Positions 17,170 to 25,675 of a DNA stretch of 54,632 bases are shown here, piece after piece. The translations under genes and the position numbers were made by a program. The stretch's first letter is position 1. Every line of letters begins with the position of its first letter. The notes under the pieces were generated by a model. The model was given only the letters and a program-made list of their open reading frames with translations, was not told where the DNA came from and searched no databases. The stretch is from assembly GCA_025931335.1 (NCBI GenBank), contig JAICNG010000015.1:1-54632 (forward strand). The letters are read 5' to 3'. This stretch comes from Gemmatimonadaceae bacterium (GTDB taxonomy: Bacteria; Gemmatimonadota; Gemmatimonadetes; Gemmatimonadales; Gemmatimonadaceae).

Positions 17170-17243
17170 GCCCCTGTAGCTCAGGTGGATAGAGCAGCGG
17201 TTTCCTAAACCGTTGGCCGGGTGTTCGAGTCACCCCAGGGGCA
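17170..17243 (+). tRNA. tRNA-Arg (anticodon CCU)
   Basis: The 74-base cloverleaf has acceptor stem GCCCCTG/CAGGGGC (17170-17176 and 17236-17242), discriminator A at 17243, D-arm 'AGCTCAGGTGGATAGAGC', and T-arm GGGTG/CACCC around TTCGAGT. The anticodon arm is GCGGT/ACCGT around TTCCTAA, so the anticodon is CCT (reads AGG, Arg). CCA is not encoded; the next bases are TTCC. Confidence 0.97.
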
Positions 17244-17283
17244 TTCCACACTTTTGACTCCGGCAGAGCCCGCCGACGCCACG

Positions 17284-17949
17284 ATGACGAAGACCGCCAG
17301 CCCAGCGCGGCCGCAGATCGACGATCGCGCCGACAGCTTCTTTCTCTGGATCCAGGCGCACACCCGCCAGGTCGCCATCGCCGGCGTCGTGCTGGTCGCC
17401 TTGGGGCTGGGCGTGTGGCTGTGGAAGCAGTCGCGCGCCGCGCGGGAACGGAACGCGTCTATCGACCTCCTGAGCGCCGCCCAGACCATGCAGTCGGGGA
17501 ACATGGCTCTGGCGCAGTCCGACCTCGAGAGGCTGGTGGCGCGGTATGAGGGTACGAACGCCGCCTCGCAGGCCGCCTTCGAGCTGGCAAACCTCTATTA
17601 CGGCCAGGGCCAGTTCGACCGAGGCATTGCGTTGCTCCAGCAGCTCGCCGGGTCGTCCGGCGACGCTCTGGTGAAGGCGATGGCCGAAAACGGCGTGGCG
17701 GCGGGGTACGAAGGAGCGGGCAAGTTCGCCGACGCGGCCGTCCACTATCGGGCCGCGGCGGATCTCACGCGGCTCGATGACGAGCGGGACATCTATCTCG
17801 CGAACGCGGCCCGGGCCTATCAGGCAGCCGGCAACAATGCCGAGGCGCTCGCGATCTGGCGCCGGCTCGCGGAGTCGGAGGGCACGCAGGCGGCCGAGGC
17901 TCGCGTGCGCCTTGGCGAGCTGACGGCGGAGCCCGCGAAGAGGGGATAA
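17284..17949 (+). CDS. Membrane-anchored TPR protein (YfgM-like)
   Basis: A 221-residue protein with a short cytoplasmic N-terminus, one membrane helix at about residues 30-47 ('VAIAGVVLVALGLGVWLW') and an extracytoplasmic series of helical TPR repeats ('AAFELANLYYGQGQFDRGIALLQQLA' type). This layout is that of YfgM/TPR_21 proteins, which in Proteobacteria work with the Sec translocon and PpiD; that role is only inferred here. The gene stands alone after the tRNA, and its end faces the convergent dapF gene. Confidence 0.75.
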   Translation: MTKTASPARPQIDDRADSFFLWIQAHTRQVAIAGVVLVALGLGVWLWKQSRAARERNASIDLLSAAQTMQSGNMALAQSDLERLVARYEGTNAASQAAFELANLYYGQGQFDRGIALLQQLAGSSGDALVKAMAENGVAAGYEGAGKFADAAVHYRAAADLTRLDDERDIYLANAARAYQAAGNNAEALAIWRRLAESEGTQAAEARVRLGELTAEPAKRG

Positions 17950-18055
17950 CGCAACCCGCCAGGTCGAGGCTTAAAGGGGGACTTGAAGGGGTGCAGCCAT
18001 ATGCGTATAAGATATGTTATGTAAACTTCCGCACGTGGGAAAATGTGCACAACTC
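17950..18055. other. Convergent intergenic gap with an AT-rich segment
   Basis: The 106 bases between the ends of the TPR gene and dapF hold an unusually AT-rich run (about 18000-18030, with TATAAGATATG and TTATGTAAAC) in a very GC-rich region. No clear stem with a T-tract is visible. It may serve as a shared transcript end. Confidence 0.3.
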
Positions 18056-18871
18056 CTAGACCTCCCGTAGCCTCCCCTCGAACACCAACCTCCCATCCCC
18101 CCGAAGTCTCGGCGCCACTTCGCCCTTCTCCTCTCGAAGACTCACCTCCAGCGTGCAGCCGGAGCGCGTACGAAGCGCGCTCTGAGCGCCTCCCAGGCCC
18201 CAGGCGTTGAGGAGCGTCGCCGTGGCAACGGCGCCCGTTCCGCACGCCAGCGTCTCTGCCTCGACCCCGCGCTCGAAGGTGCGAATGCGCCATTCCGAGC
18301 CCTCCCGCGAGACGAAGTTGACATTCGCCCCTGCCGGCCCCGTCCACCCGGCGCTTCGCAGCGCAGCCCCTCGGCTGGCCACGTCGATCGCGCTCACGTC
18401 ATCGCACAGAACGACCACGTGCGGTACGCCAGCGACCGCGTAGCCCAGTTGCCGCTCGCCGGCCTCTGGACGTCCCTCTGCGGCCACCCGCAGCCCTCGG
18501 ACAGGTCGGAGGTCGATCTCAGGGCGATCGTCGATCAGACGGGATCTCACGATCCCGTCATCGGTTTCAATGGTCATTCCAGCGGCATCGGCGAGCCCGA
18601 GCCGGGGTGCCAGCCGCGTGACACACAGGGCGGCGTTCCCGCACATCTCGCCCGGTGACCCATCGCTGTTGAAGTACTTCATGAGGATGTCGGCGCGCAC
18701 GGACGGTTGAATCACCACCACGCCGTCGGCGCCGATCCCCTGCCGCCGGTCGCAGAGATGACGAATCCTCGCCGCGTCGAGGAGGTCTCCGACGTCGCCG
18801 TCCCGCGAGTCGAAGACGATGAAGTCGTTTCCCGACCCGCTCATCTTGTAGAAACGATGTCCCTCGCTCAC
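18056..18871 (-). CDS. dapF: Diaminopimelate epimerase
   Basis: DapF interconverts LL- and meso-diaminopimelate, for lysine and peptidoglycan. The 271-residue protein keeps both catalytic cysteines: one in 'NSDGSPGEMCGNAAL' (about residue 64-78) and the other in 'TLACGTGAVATA' (about residue 213). The usual arginine of the first signature (CGN-G/A-x-R) is leucine here (codon CTG). The N-terminus 'FYKMSGSGNDFIVFD' is typical. The start is GTG at 18871, forming a GTGA overlap with the upstream glycosyltransferase stop. Confidence 0.92.
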   Translation of the reverse strand: MSEGHRFYKMSGSGNDFIVFDSRDGDVGDLLDAARIRHLCDRRQGIGADGVVVIQPSVRADILMKYFNSDGSPGEMCGNAALCVTRLAPRLGLADAAGMTIETDDGIVRSRLIDDRPEIDLRPVRGLRVAAEGRPEAGERQLGYAVAGVPHVVVLCDDVSAIDVASRGAALRSAGWTGPAGANVNFVSREGSEWRIRTFERGVEAETLACGTGAVATATLLNAWGLGGAQSALRTRSGCTLEVSLREEKGEVAPRLRGDGRLVFEGRLREV

Positions 18872-19590
18872 ACCTTCCCTCGAATCGACCACCACCGAAG
18901 GCGCCAGACCATCCACACCGCCTCGCGAACGATCTTCTTCGACATCTTGCTTTCGCCCTCGGTGCGGTCGACGAACACGATTGGAATCTCGACGATGCGA
19001 AAGCCCTTCTTCCACGCCCGGAAGTTCATCTCGATCTGGAATGCGTAGCCACTCGACTTCACCGCGTCGAGGTCGACCGTCTGAAGTACCTCCCTTCGAA
19101 AGCACTTGAAGCCGGCCGTCGAATCGAACAGCTGGAGCCCGGTGATGACCCGGGCATACACGTTCGCGGCGTAGCTGAGGAGCAGCCTTCCCACCGGCCA
19201 GTTCACTACCGTCACCCGGCCGTTCCGGTAGCGCGAGCCCACGACGATGTCGGCGCCCTCGATCGCCTCGAGAAACTGCGGCAGGTGCGCCGGATCGTGC
19301 GAGAAGTCGGCGTCCATCTCGAAGACGAAACCGTACTCGCGCGCGAGAGCCCACCTGAAGCCAGCGAGGTAAGCCGTTCCCAGGCCGAGCTTTTGGGCTC
19401 GGTGAATGACCTCGACTCGCGGGTTGACGGCCTTGATGGAATCGACGATCGCGCCAGTGCCGTCCGGCGATCCGTCATCGACCACGAGGACGTCGAGACG
19501 GTCGTCGCGGGCGAGCACCTGCTCGATCAGGCGCGCGATGTTGTCCCGCTCGTTATAGGTCGGGATGATGACGAGGCCGCGATCAGACAC
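18868..19590 (-). CDS. Polyprenol monophosphomannose synthase-like glycosyltransferase
   Basis: A 240-residue soluble GT2 enzyme resembling dolichol-phosphate mannose synthase. It has 'IIPTYNERDNIARLIEQVL' at the N-terminus, 'VLVVDDGSPDGTG' (about residue 34-46), the acidic metal site 'FEMDADFSHDP' (about residue 88-98), and 'LQLFDSTAGFKCFRREVL'. It lacks C-terminal membrane helices. It probably makes a lipid-linked mannose (or other hexose) used by membrane transferases, and it lies just downstream of a large YfhO-like protein. GTG start at 19590 overlaps that gene by eight bases. Confidence 0.88.
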   Translation of the reverse strand: MSDRGLVIIPTYNERDNIARLIEQVLARDDRLDVLVVDDGSPDGTGAIVDSIKAVNPRVEVIHRAQKLGLGTAYLAGFRWALAREYGFVFEMDADFSHDPAHLPQFLEAIEGADIVVGSRYRNGRVTVVNWPVGRLLLSYAANVYARVITGLQLFDSTAGFKCFRREVLQTVDLDAVKSSGYAFQIEMNFRAWKKGFRIVEIPIVFVDRTEGESKMSKKIVREAVWMVWRLRWWSIRGKV

Positions 19591-21985
19591 GACGCCGCCG
19601 CTCCAGGAGGATTCCGCCGGTGATGAGGCCGAGCGTCAGCACGAGGGCGATGAGGGTGATGATCTTCCCCCGCGCGTAGTTCGGATCGGCAAAAGAGAGC
19701 TCCACGCGCCGCGCGCCCCCGCTCAAGGGAACGCCCACGAGGGTGTAATCGGCTCGCGCGACCGTTGCCGGGCGCCCATCAACGGTGGCGCTCCAGCCGG
19801 GATACCAGTTCTCGGACACGATCAGCGCCGAGCCCTCTGGGGCCGGCTGGTCGAGCTCTACGCGGATCTGGCGGGGCGCTGGGTAGGAAACCCGCGCACG
19901 GATCGCCAACGGCTCTGGCGCGCCGGAGACCGCCCTTCCCTGCACCGCATCCGACGAGTCGAACAACGCGGCCCGGCGAACGTCGAACGACGGGTTCATC
20001 ACGGTGGAGCGAATCGCGTCCGCGGGCGCCTCGGCGATCATCGGCGCGACCCACGCGGCGGGGTTCGGCTCGTCGAGCTCGAAGAGCCACACCTCGTTTC
20101 CCGACGCGTTGCGCACGGGGCCCACACGCCGAATGAACCGCATTCCCGGGAGCTGCGGGTGCTCCAGCGGCAGCTCGCGGTCGACGAGCCAGAACCGCAC
20201 ATTGGTCAGGCGGCGGAACTCTCGCTGGAAGAGGCTCGGGCCTATAGCGGGAGACTTTGCCCCAGCCAACTCGACCCATCGCTGGAGCTCGTTTCCCTGG
20301 TGTCCCGTCACCGCCCGAACGCGGTGCACCATGAGCGCGTCACCGCTGAACACGGGATCAGGCGCGTCTGGGCCGCCGCGGGGCGAGAGCGAAAACGCCA
20401 TCACCCGCCCAGGTTCCTCGAGCGCCTTGAGGTACTCGATCGTCGGGTCGCTCGCGTACAGCTCGCGCGCGGGCGGGGAGAACCGGAAATAGCGACGCTC
20501 CACCGTCCACAGGTCGGCTGCCGCCAGCGCGACGAGGGCCGCGGCGACGCCCATCCCGGAGAGGCGCTTCGACGCGCCCGCCCAGACGACCCCGATAGCG
20601 AGGGCAACGAACAGGAACGACCGCAGCGCTCCCCCGATCAGTGCTCCCGAGTTCCGCTCGACAAGTGCGTAGTTCTCCGGAGGCGCGATGGAGTGGGCGA
20701 TCGACGTGAGCGCTCCGCCGCCCGCCAGAACCAGGATCAGGACGGCGAACACGCCCCAGCCGATCAGGTAGCCGCGCTTCGCCCCCTCCCGGAGCAGCCG
20801 CTCGACGCCGATTGCCGCGAACACGGCTATGGCCAGCTGCGCGATGAAGAAGATCATCGCTGGCGCGCGCACGACCTTCATCATCGGCAGCAGATACCAC
20901 AGCCGGTAGAAGGGAGTATGCCCGCCTAACGCCACGAGTGTGGCGACGAGACCCGCGACCCCCCAGAACCAGAGCTCCCTCCGCCGACCGGAGGCGCCGA
21001 AGGCGAGACCGGCAACCAGCAACACCACCGCGCCGACGTACTCGCTGTGGAGCTTGATCGGGTTGCGTCCCCAGTAGTCCTCGATGAATCCGGAGAAGTG
21101 CGGCAGATAGAAATTCAGCATCTCCTCGGGCGGCATCGAGTACGACGTAGCGTACTCGTACCCACGGGCGACGCCGCGCGCGGCGTAATCGAGATATGCG
21201 TAAAAGGGGAGGAACTGCACCGCGGCCAGCGCGAGCCCGAGTGCCGCGGCGCCGCCGGCGATGAGCACCCTCCGAATCGCGATCGCGCGCGGCGGCGCCT
21301 CCTCCGTGCCCCGCAGCGCGATCCAGATCGTGAAGGGAATGCACAGCAGCGCGAGGTAATACACCATCTGATTGTGCGGCGTCAGGATCGCGAGCCCCGT
21401 CACGAGCGCGATCATTCCCCACGCCCACGCCCGCCCATCGCGCACGGCGCGCACGATCATCCACAACAGGAGCGGCGCCAGCGCGCTGACGTACATCTTG
21501 CCGTCGTGCCCCGGCGAAACGAGCGACGCGACCTGGCCGCTCATCGCGTACGCCACACCGGCAAACAGCGCGGGCCAGAACGCGAAGCCGAGCGCACGCA
21601 CGAGGCCGAACGTGAACAGCCCGGCAAGGGCGAGGTGCACGAGAAAGGACCACGTAATGGCGACGTCGACCGGCAGCAGCAGCCTGAGGACGAACGTCGG
21701 GTAGAAGACGTCGCCGTGTTGAGCGGCGATCGGAATGCCTCCCAGGATGTACGGGTCCCATTGCGCGAACCCGCCGCTGGCACGCAGCTGCTCCGCGCCA
21801 AAGACGCGATACGCGTAACCGGTGTTGAACTGGTCGCTCATCGGATTGACCAGGAAGTCACCGGCCACGGCGCGGTAGCCGAGGGCGAGCACGCACATCG
21901 CGAGCACCAGGGACGCCCACGCCCACGCGAGACGTGGCGCGGGGGCGATCACGCGTTCTGGAGGTGGTTCAGCAGTGCGCGGCAT
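19583..21985 (-). CDS. YfhO-family multi-pass membrane protein
   Basis: An 800-residue protein with a long hydrophobic N-terminal part (about 12 membrane helices between residues 20 and 480) and a C-terminal extracytoplasmic part of about 300 residues ending in one more helix ('IITLIALVLTLGLITGGILL'). An early 'QWDPYILGGIPIAAQHGDVFYP' segment matches the acidic first loop of YfhO/GT-C-type proteins, which transfer sugars from polyprenyl-phosphate donors (YfhO acts in lipoteichoic-acid glycosylation in Firmicutes). Its partner is probably the adjoining DPM-like enzyme. ATG start at 21985. Confidence 0.8.
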   Translation of the reverse strand: MPRTAEPPPERVIAPAPRLAWAWASLVLAMCVLALGYRAVAGDFLVNPMSDQFNTGYAYRVFGAEQLRASGGFAQWDPYILGGIPIAAQHGDVFYPTFVLRLLLPVDVAITWSFLVHLALAGLFTFGLVRALGFAFWPALFAGVAYAMSGQVASLVSPGHDGKMYVSALAPLLLWMIVRAVRDGRAWAWGMIALVTGLAILTPHNQMVYYLALLCIPFTIWIALRGTEEAPPRAIAIRRVLIAGGAAALGLALAAVQFLPFYAYLDYAARGVARGYEYATSYSMPPEEMLNFYLPHFSGFIEDYWGRNPIKLHSEYVGAVVLLVAGLAFGASGRRRELWFWGVAGLVATLVALGGHTPFYRLWYLLPMMKVVRAPAMIFFIAQLAIAVFAAIGVERLLREGAKRGYLIGWGVFAVLILVLAGGGALTSIAHSIAPPENYALVERNSGALIGGALRSFLFVALAIGVVWAGASKRLSGMGVAAALVALAAADLWTVERRYFRFSPPARELYASDPTIEYLKALEEPGRVMAFSLSPRGGPDAPDPVFSGDALMVHRVRAVTGHQGNELQRWVELAGAKSPAIGPSLFQREFRRLTNVRFWLVDRELPLEHPQLPGMRFIRRVGPVRNASGNEVWLFELDEPNPAAWVAPMIAEAPADAIRSTVMNPSFDVRRAALFDSSDAVQGRAVSGAPEPLAIRARVSYPAPRQIRVELDQPAPEGSALIVSENWYPGWSATVDGRPATVARADYTLVGVPLSGGARRVELSFADPNYARGKIITLIALVLTLGLITGGILLERRRRV

Positions 21986-22026
21986 GCAGTGACACGAGTG
22001 GCGGGTGTTAGTTCATCGGCGCGACC

Positions 22027-22056
22027 AAGCTACGCAGGCCGCGCCGGTTCGGGCAA
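22027..22056 (-). promoter_or_regulatory. Putative promoter of the YfhO-GT2-dapF operon
   Basis: Read on the minus strand, TTGCCC (22056-22051) and TAGCTT (22032-22027) are 18 bases apart. The start of transcription would be near 22020, leaving a leader of about 35 bases. It lies in the 172-base divergent gap 21986-22157, which holds no gene. Confidence 0.45.
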
Positions 22057-22157
22057 CCGCGCTCCACGATCCGCGCGAGCGCGCAGCGTTGCGCGTGGCG
22101 GCAGTCCCGATCAAGTTAGCATTCTCGCCGCTGCACCGAGCCTCCTCACCGCCCGGT

Positions 22158-22850
22158 ATGAGCACTCCAGACGTTCGCGCGTACTATGAGGATTCGTATC
22201 ATTTCGATGAAGATGTCGAGCGCCCTAACTTTGCGCGCCTGTGGCGCGCACTGCGTTTTCTCGAGCCGCTTCAGGGGGCCGCGTTTCTCGACCTCGGATC
22301 GGGTGTGGGATGGGCCACCAACCTCGCGCTGTCGCGCGGCGGCGCAGCCCTTGGGGTGGGGCTCGACTTCTCAGGACGCGCCCTGACGAGCGCGAAGCGT
22401 TTTACACCCGGCGGATCGTGGGTTCACGCCGATGGCACTCGGCTTCCGTTCGTCGACGCGTCGTTCGACCGAGCGTTTTCGTTCGGCTCGCTCGAGCATT
22501 TCCCCGACGTGCGTGGCGGCCTCCGCGAGCTGTATCGTGTGCTGAAAGGCGGCGCGCTCGCGGTCGTCGTCGTCCCGAATTTCTGGGTGCGCACCGATCA
22601 ACCACTGGAATTCCGAGCGACGCGTCGAGGGTGGACGCAGCTTCTCACCGAGTCTGGATTCCGGGTGCTGCGCGTCGGGACCGACTGGGGGCCGTCGATC
22701 CTCAAGAATCGAAAGCCGCTCCGCGTCGTCCTGCGGGTGCTAGTCAGGCTGGTCTCTCTCGTCCCCGCGCTGCGGTATCAGTTCGTATTCGTGGTGCAGA
22801 AGGCCGACGCTGCACCGTCCGGCGAGCGCGGACGCGATCGGAAACCCTGA
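22158..22850 (+). CDS. Class I SAM-dependent methyltransferase
   Basis: A 230-residue protein with the SAM-binding motif 'AAFLDLGSGVGWATNLAL' (about residue 40-57), 'DFSGRALTSAKRF', 'LPFVDASFDRAFSFGSLEHFPD' and 'LYRVLKGGALAVVVVPN', in the order of the Methyltransf_11/UbiE-like fold. The substrate is unknown; the surrounding glycosyltransferases suggest a lipid or sugar. ATG 22158 is the first sensible start; the frame is open further upstream but that part crosses the promoter region. Confidence 0.85.
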   Translation: MSTPDVRAYYEDSYHFDEDVERPNFARLWRALRFLEPLQGAAFLDLGSGVGWATNLALSRGGAALGVGLDFSGRALTSAKRFTPGGSWVHADGTRLPFVDASFDRAFSFGSLEHFPDVRGGLRELYRVLKGGALAVVVVPNFWVRTDQPLEFRATRRGWTQLLTESGFRVLRVGTDWGPSILKNRKPLRVVLRVLVRLVSLVPALRYQFVFVVQKADAAPSGERGRDRKP

Positions 22851-22880
22851 GACTTTGCGGGCGCGAACGGCGAGACGTCA

Positions 22881-24482
22881 TCAACGAATGTAGGTCACGT
22901 ACCCGCCTTCGTTCGCGACCACGGCGATGGTACCCGCCTGATTGAAACCGATGCGCCGGGGGGTGCCTCCCGTGGCGATCCGTTGCACGACGGTCCGCGT
23001 CGCGCGCTCAATGATGGCGACCTCGCCCTGAGACAGGAGGCTCACGTAGAGCTGGCTCTGGTCGGGCGTCATCGCCATTCCCCACGCGTTCCCCCCAACG
23101 GGAATCGACGCGAGCTTCGCGCCAGTCCCAAGACTGAACACATCCACCTTCTGCAGGGTCTGGTCGGCGACGAACAACTCGGTGCCGTCGAGCGACACGA
23201 CGACCTCCTGCGCGAGACCCCCTGTGACGAATGTGCGAGCGACCGTCATCGTCCGCGTGTCGATCTCGACGGCGCTTCCCCCCGTGAAGGTGCTGACGTA
23301 CAGGAGGTCGCCGTTGGGATGGAAGGCCAGACTTTGCCCGGTACCCGGTAGAGCGACCGATCTCAGCGTGGCTCCCGTGCCGCGGTCGAGCTCGTACAAT
23401 CGGTTCGCGTTGGTGACGACGTACAGTCGCGTGTCTTCCGCGTTCGCGATGACTTCGAACGGGTCGCCGATAACGGCGATGGTCGAGACCTGTGCGTTAC
23501 TCGCCACGTCGACGACGCCGATCGTCCGGCTGAACTGGTTCGCCACGTACGCCCGAGTGCCCGCGGCGTTGAATGAGACGTCCGTCGGTATGTTACCGAC
23601 CACGACGCTGCCAGCGACGCCCAACGTCGGCAGGTTGATCCGGGCGAGACGCTGGTTGTCCAGCTGCGTGACGTAGACGACGTCCGCACTGGAGATGCCG
23701 ACCGCGTAGGGCCTCGCCGGAAGCGGCTCGCTTCGCTCGATCACGCCTTCCAGCGTGGATTGCCCGAAGGCGCTCAGCGTGAACGTCACGGCCTGCCCCG
23801 TGGGAAGCGCCGCGCGGACCGTCTGCGCCCCCAGGTCGGCGCCCAATGTGAAGCGCACTTGTGCACGACCGATTGCGTCCGTCCGCGTCGAGGGGGCTTC
23901 TGGTGCGCCGCCGCCGGTGAGAGCGTTCCACAGCACGAGCGCGGCGGGCTTGGGGTTGCCGAACTGGTCGGTGACCACGACGACGAGCGGCGCCGCGAGC
24001 GCGCGGCCGGCCTGGCCGGCCTGCTGGTCGCCGGACACTTTCGCGATGGTTGTCGCGGGCCCAGCCACCGCGGTCGCCGAAAACGTCACGACGTCCATGA
24101 GGGCGCCCGACGTCGGGTGTGTGAGCCGTGCCGATACCTGGTGTGCCGTTGTGGGGATGGACCCGAGCGTCCATCGGGCCCGCACAATGCCGTTCTCATC
24201 AGACCGGGTGACCGCCGGCGTGATGCTCCCTCCCCCGCTGTAGACGATGAAGCTCACCGACTGGTCGGGCACCGGATCGCCGTCCGCATCGATCACCAGT
24301 GCCTCGACCTGGTCGGGCAACTCCTGTCCGACCACGCCCGCCTGGTGGTCGCCGGTAGTCTTCTCGAGTCGCATCGCGCGCGTCCCCACGGGTAAGGGGC
24401 CCTCGGGATTCGTGCCGCAGCTTGCCATCCCGAGGGCGAACGCGACGCACGCAACGCGCGTAAGGCTCGACCTCACTCGCAT
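22881..24482 (-). CDS. Lipoprotein with two Ig-like (Big_1-type) domains and a YVTN beta-propeller
   Basis: The 533-residue protein has a lipoprotein signal ending 'FALGMASC', then two invasin-like Ig domains (about residues 40-130 and 140-230). Both share the pattern 'GD.QAG..G', then 'V.D..G.P.P' and a 'GGG' turn. A YncE/YVTN-type propeller of about six or seven blades follows ('GNIPTDVSFNAAGTRAYVANQFS', 'IPVGGNAWGMAMTPDQSQLYVS'). It is likely exported and surface or periplasm attached; ligand unknown. ATG 24482 gives the cleaner signal peptide; a GTG at 24500 would make a GTGA overlap with the upstream paralogue and is also possible. Confidence 0.8.
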   Translation of the reverse strand: MRVRSSLTRVACVAFALGMASCGTNPEGPLPVGTRAMRLEKTTGDHQAGVVGQELPDQVEALVIDADGDPVPDQSVSFIVYSGGGSITPAVTRSDENGIVRARWTLGSIPTTAHQVSARLTHPTSGALMDVVTFSATAVAGPATTIAKVSGDQQAGQAGRALAAPLVVVVTDQFGNPKPAALVLWNALTGGGAPEAPSTRTDAIGRAQVRFTLGADLGAQTVRAALPTGQAVTFTLSAFGQSTLEGVIERSEPLPARPYAVGISSADVVYVTQLDNQRLARINLPTLGVAGSVVVGNIPTDVSFNAAGTRAYVANQFSRTIGVVDVASNAQVSTIAVIGDPFEVIANAEDTRLYVVTNANRLYELDRGTGATLRSVALPGTGQSLAFHPNGDLLYVSTFTGGSAVEIDTRTMTVARTFVTGGLAQEVVVSLDGTELFVADQTLQKVDVFSLGTGAKLASIPVGGNAWGMAMTPDQSQLYVSLLSQGEVAIIERATRTVVQRIATGGTPRRIGFNQAGTIAVVANEGGYVTYIR

Positions 24483-24496
24483 CCCACCGGGGAACG

Positions 24497-25570
24497 TCAC
24501 TTTATGAACGTGACGTAGCCGTCTTCGTTGGCGATGACGATCGTCGTGTTGTCCGGTGAGAACCTGATCCGCCGCGGCGTCCCCCCGACGTCGATGTAGC
24601 GATCGACGACGCGTGTGGTGCGGTCGACCACGGCGATCCTTCCCTCGAACAGGAGCCCGACGTACAGCTCGGACTGGTCAGGTGACAGCGTCATCGCCCA
24701 CGGCCCCTGGCCGAGATCCACCTGATGCGTGCGAGCGCCCGTCCCGAGGTTCCACACTTCCAGCCATCCCGACTGGTTTGCCACGTACAGCTCCGACCCG
24801 TCAGGGGCGACGACCGCCTCCTGAATTCCGTACGTGCTGTTGAACGTTCGTGTGGCGGTGTTGGTCCGCGTGTCGATCTCGACGACGCGGCCCAGGTCAC
24901 GCATGCTCACATACAGCCTGATGCCGTCCGGGTGAAAGGTCAGGTGCTGCGGGACATCGCCGACGGTGACCGAATCGGTGAACCGTTGAGAACCGAAGGA
25001 GTAGACGTAGACCTTCCCGATCGCGCTCCCGATGTAGAGCCGGTCGTCATTGGGAGACGTGAGACTCACGAAGGCGCGATCCGGCACGGGAATGGTCTGA
25101 GCGACGGTGTTGCTTGCGACATCGATGACGCTGACGCTTCCGCCCTGATTCGACACGAACGCTCTGGTCCCGGCGCGGTCGAAGGAGACGTCGGTGGGAA
25201 TGGTCCCCACGCCGACGTGTGCGGTGGGCGTCGTCGCCGGTAGCTCGAACCGGGCCGCCGAGGCGGCGTCGAGCCGCGGGGCATACACAATGCCGCAGTC
25301 ATTGATGGCGAGGGCGTACGGTCGAGCCGAAAGCGGCACATGCGTGGCAGACGCTTGCAGGTACGACACCCGGCTGGCCGCTAGCCGCGCGCCCGGCGTC
25401 GATGTTCCCGCAATGCGCGTGAAGGGGGCAACGGGCAGTGCGCCGCGTACGCTGGGAGCGAGGGGTGCCGGGCAGCCCGGCGTCGGATCATCGCCATTGC
25501 ACCCGAGTGCAAGCGCGGAAATCGCGGACACCTGGAGGACCCGACGGCAACGAAGGACGTTAGGCGACAT
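24497..25570 (-). CDS. YVTN beta-propeller lipoprotein, paralogue of the next gene
   Basis: The 357-residue product has a lipoprotein-type signal ending 'ALALGC' and a propeller made of repeats such as 'VGTIPTDVSFDRAGTRAFVSNQGG' and 'DLGQGPWAMTLSPDQSELYVG'. Its last 25 residues ('IANEDGYVTFIK') closely match the end of the downstream protein ('VANEGGYVTYIR'), showing a tandem duplication; this copy lacks the Ig-like domains. ATG 25570 was chosen, with GTG 25582 as an alternative. Function unknown. Confidence 0.78.
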   Translation of the reverse strand: MSPNVLRCRRVLQVSAISALALGCNGDDPTPGCPAPLAPSVRGALPVAPFTRIAGTSTPGARLAASRVSYLQASATHVPLSARPYALAINDCGIVYAPRLDAASAARFELPATTPTAHVGVGTIPTDVSFDRAGTRAFVSNQGGSVSVIDVASNTVAQTIPVPDRAFVSLTSPNDDRLYIGSAIGKVYVYSFGSQRFTDSVTVGDVPQHLTFHPDGIRLYVSMRDLGRVVEIDTRTNTATRTFNSTYGIQEAVVAPDGSELYVANQSGWLEVWNLGTGARTHQVDLGQGPWAMTLSPDQSELYVGLLFEGRIAVVDRTTRVVDRYIDVGGTPRRIRFSPDNTTIVIANEDGYVTFIK

Positions 25571-25645
25571 CAGTGAGACCACGGCAACGAGTCAGCGAAC
25601 ATCGGTGATGGACGGCGACGTCAGCATCGACGTCAAGGCCGGGCG

Positions 25646-25675
25646 AACATAACGATGCAGCGAGCGCTAAGGCAA
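25646..25675 (-). promoter_or_regulatory. Putative promoter of the propeller-lipoprotein pair
   Basis: On the minus strand TTGCCT (25675-25670) and TATGTT (25651-25646) are 18 bases apart; transcription would start near 25639, about 69 bases before the ATG. The -35 overlaps the end of the upstream gene and matches the -35 of the kdsB promoter. Confidence 0.4.

Noticed and set aside
16995-17192. Small open frame between apt and tRNA-Arg
   Set aside because: It runs into the tRNA gene, has no ribosome site and no family features.
19565-20929. A 454-codon open frame on + opposite the YfhO-like gene
   Set aside because: Low-complexity Arg-rich translation, antisense to a gene with clear membrane helices.
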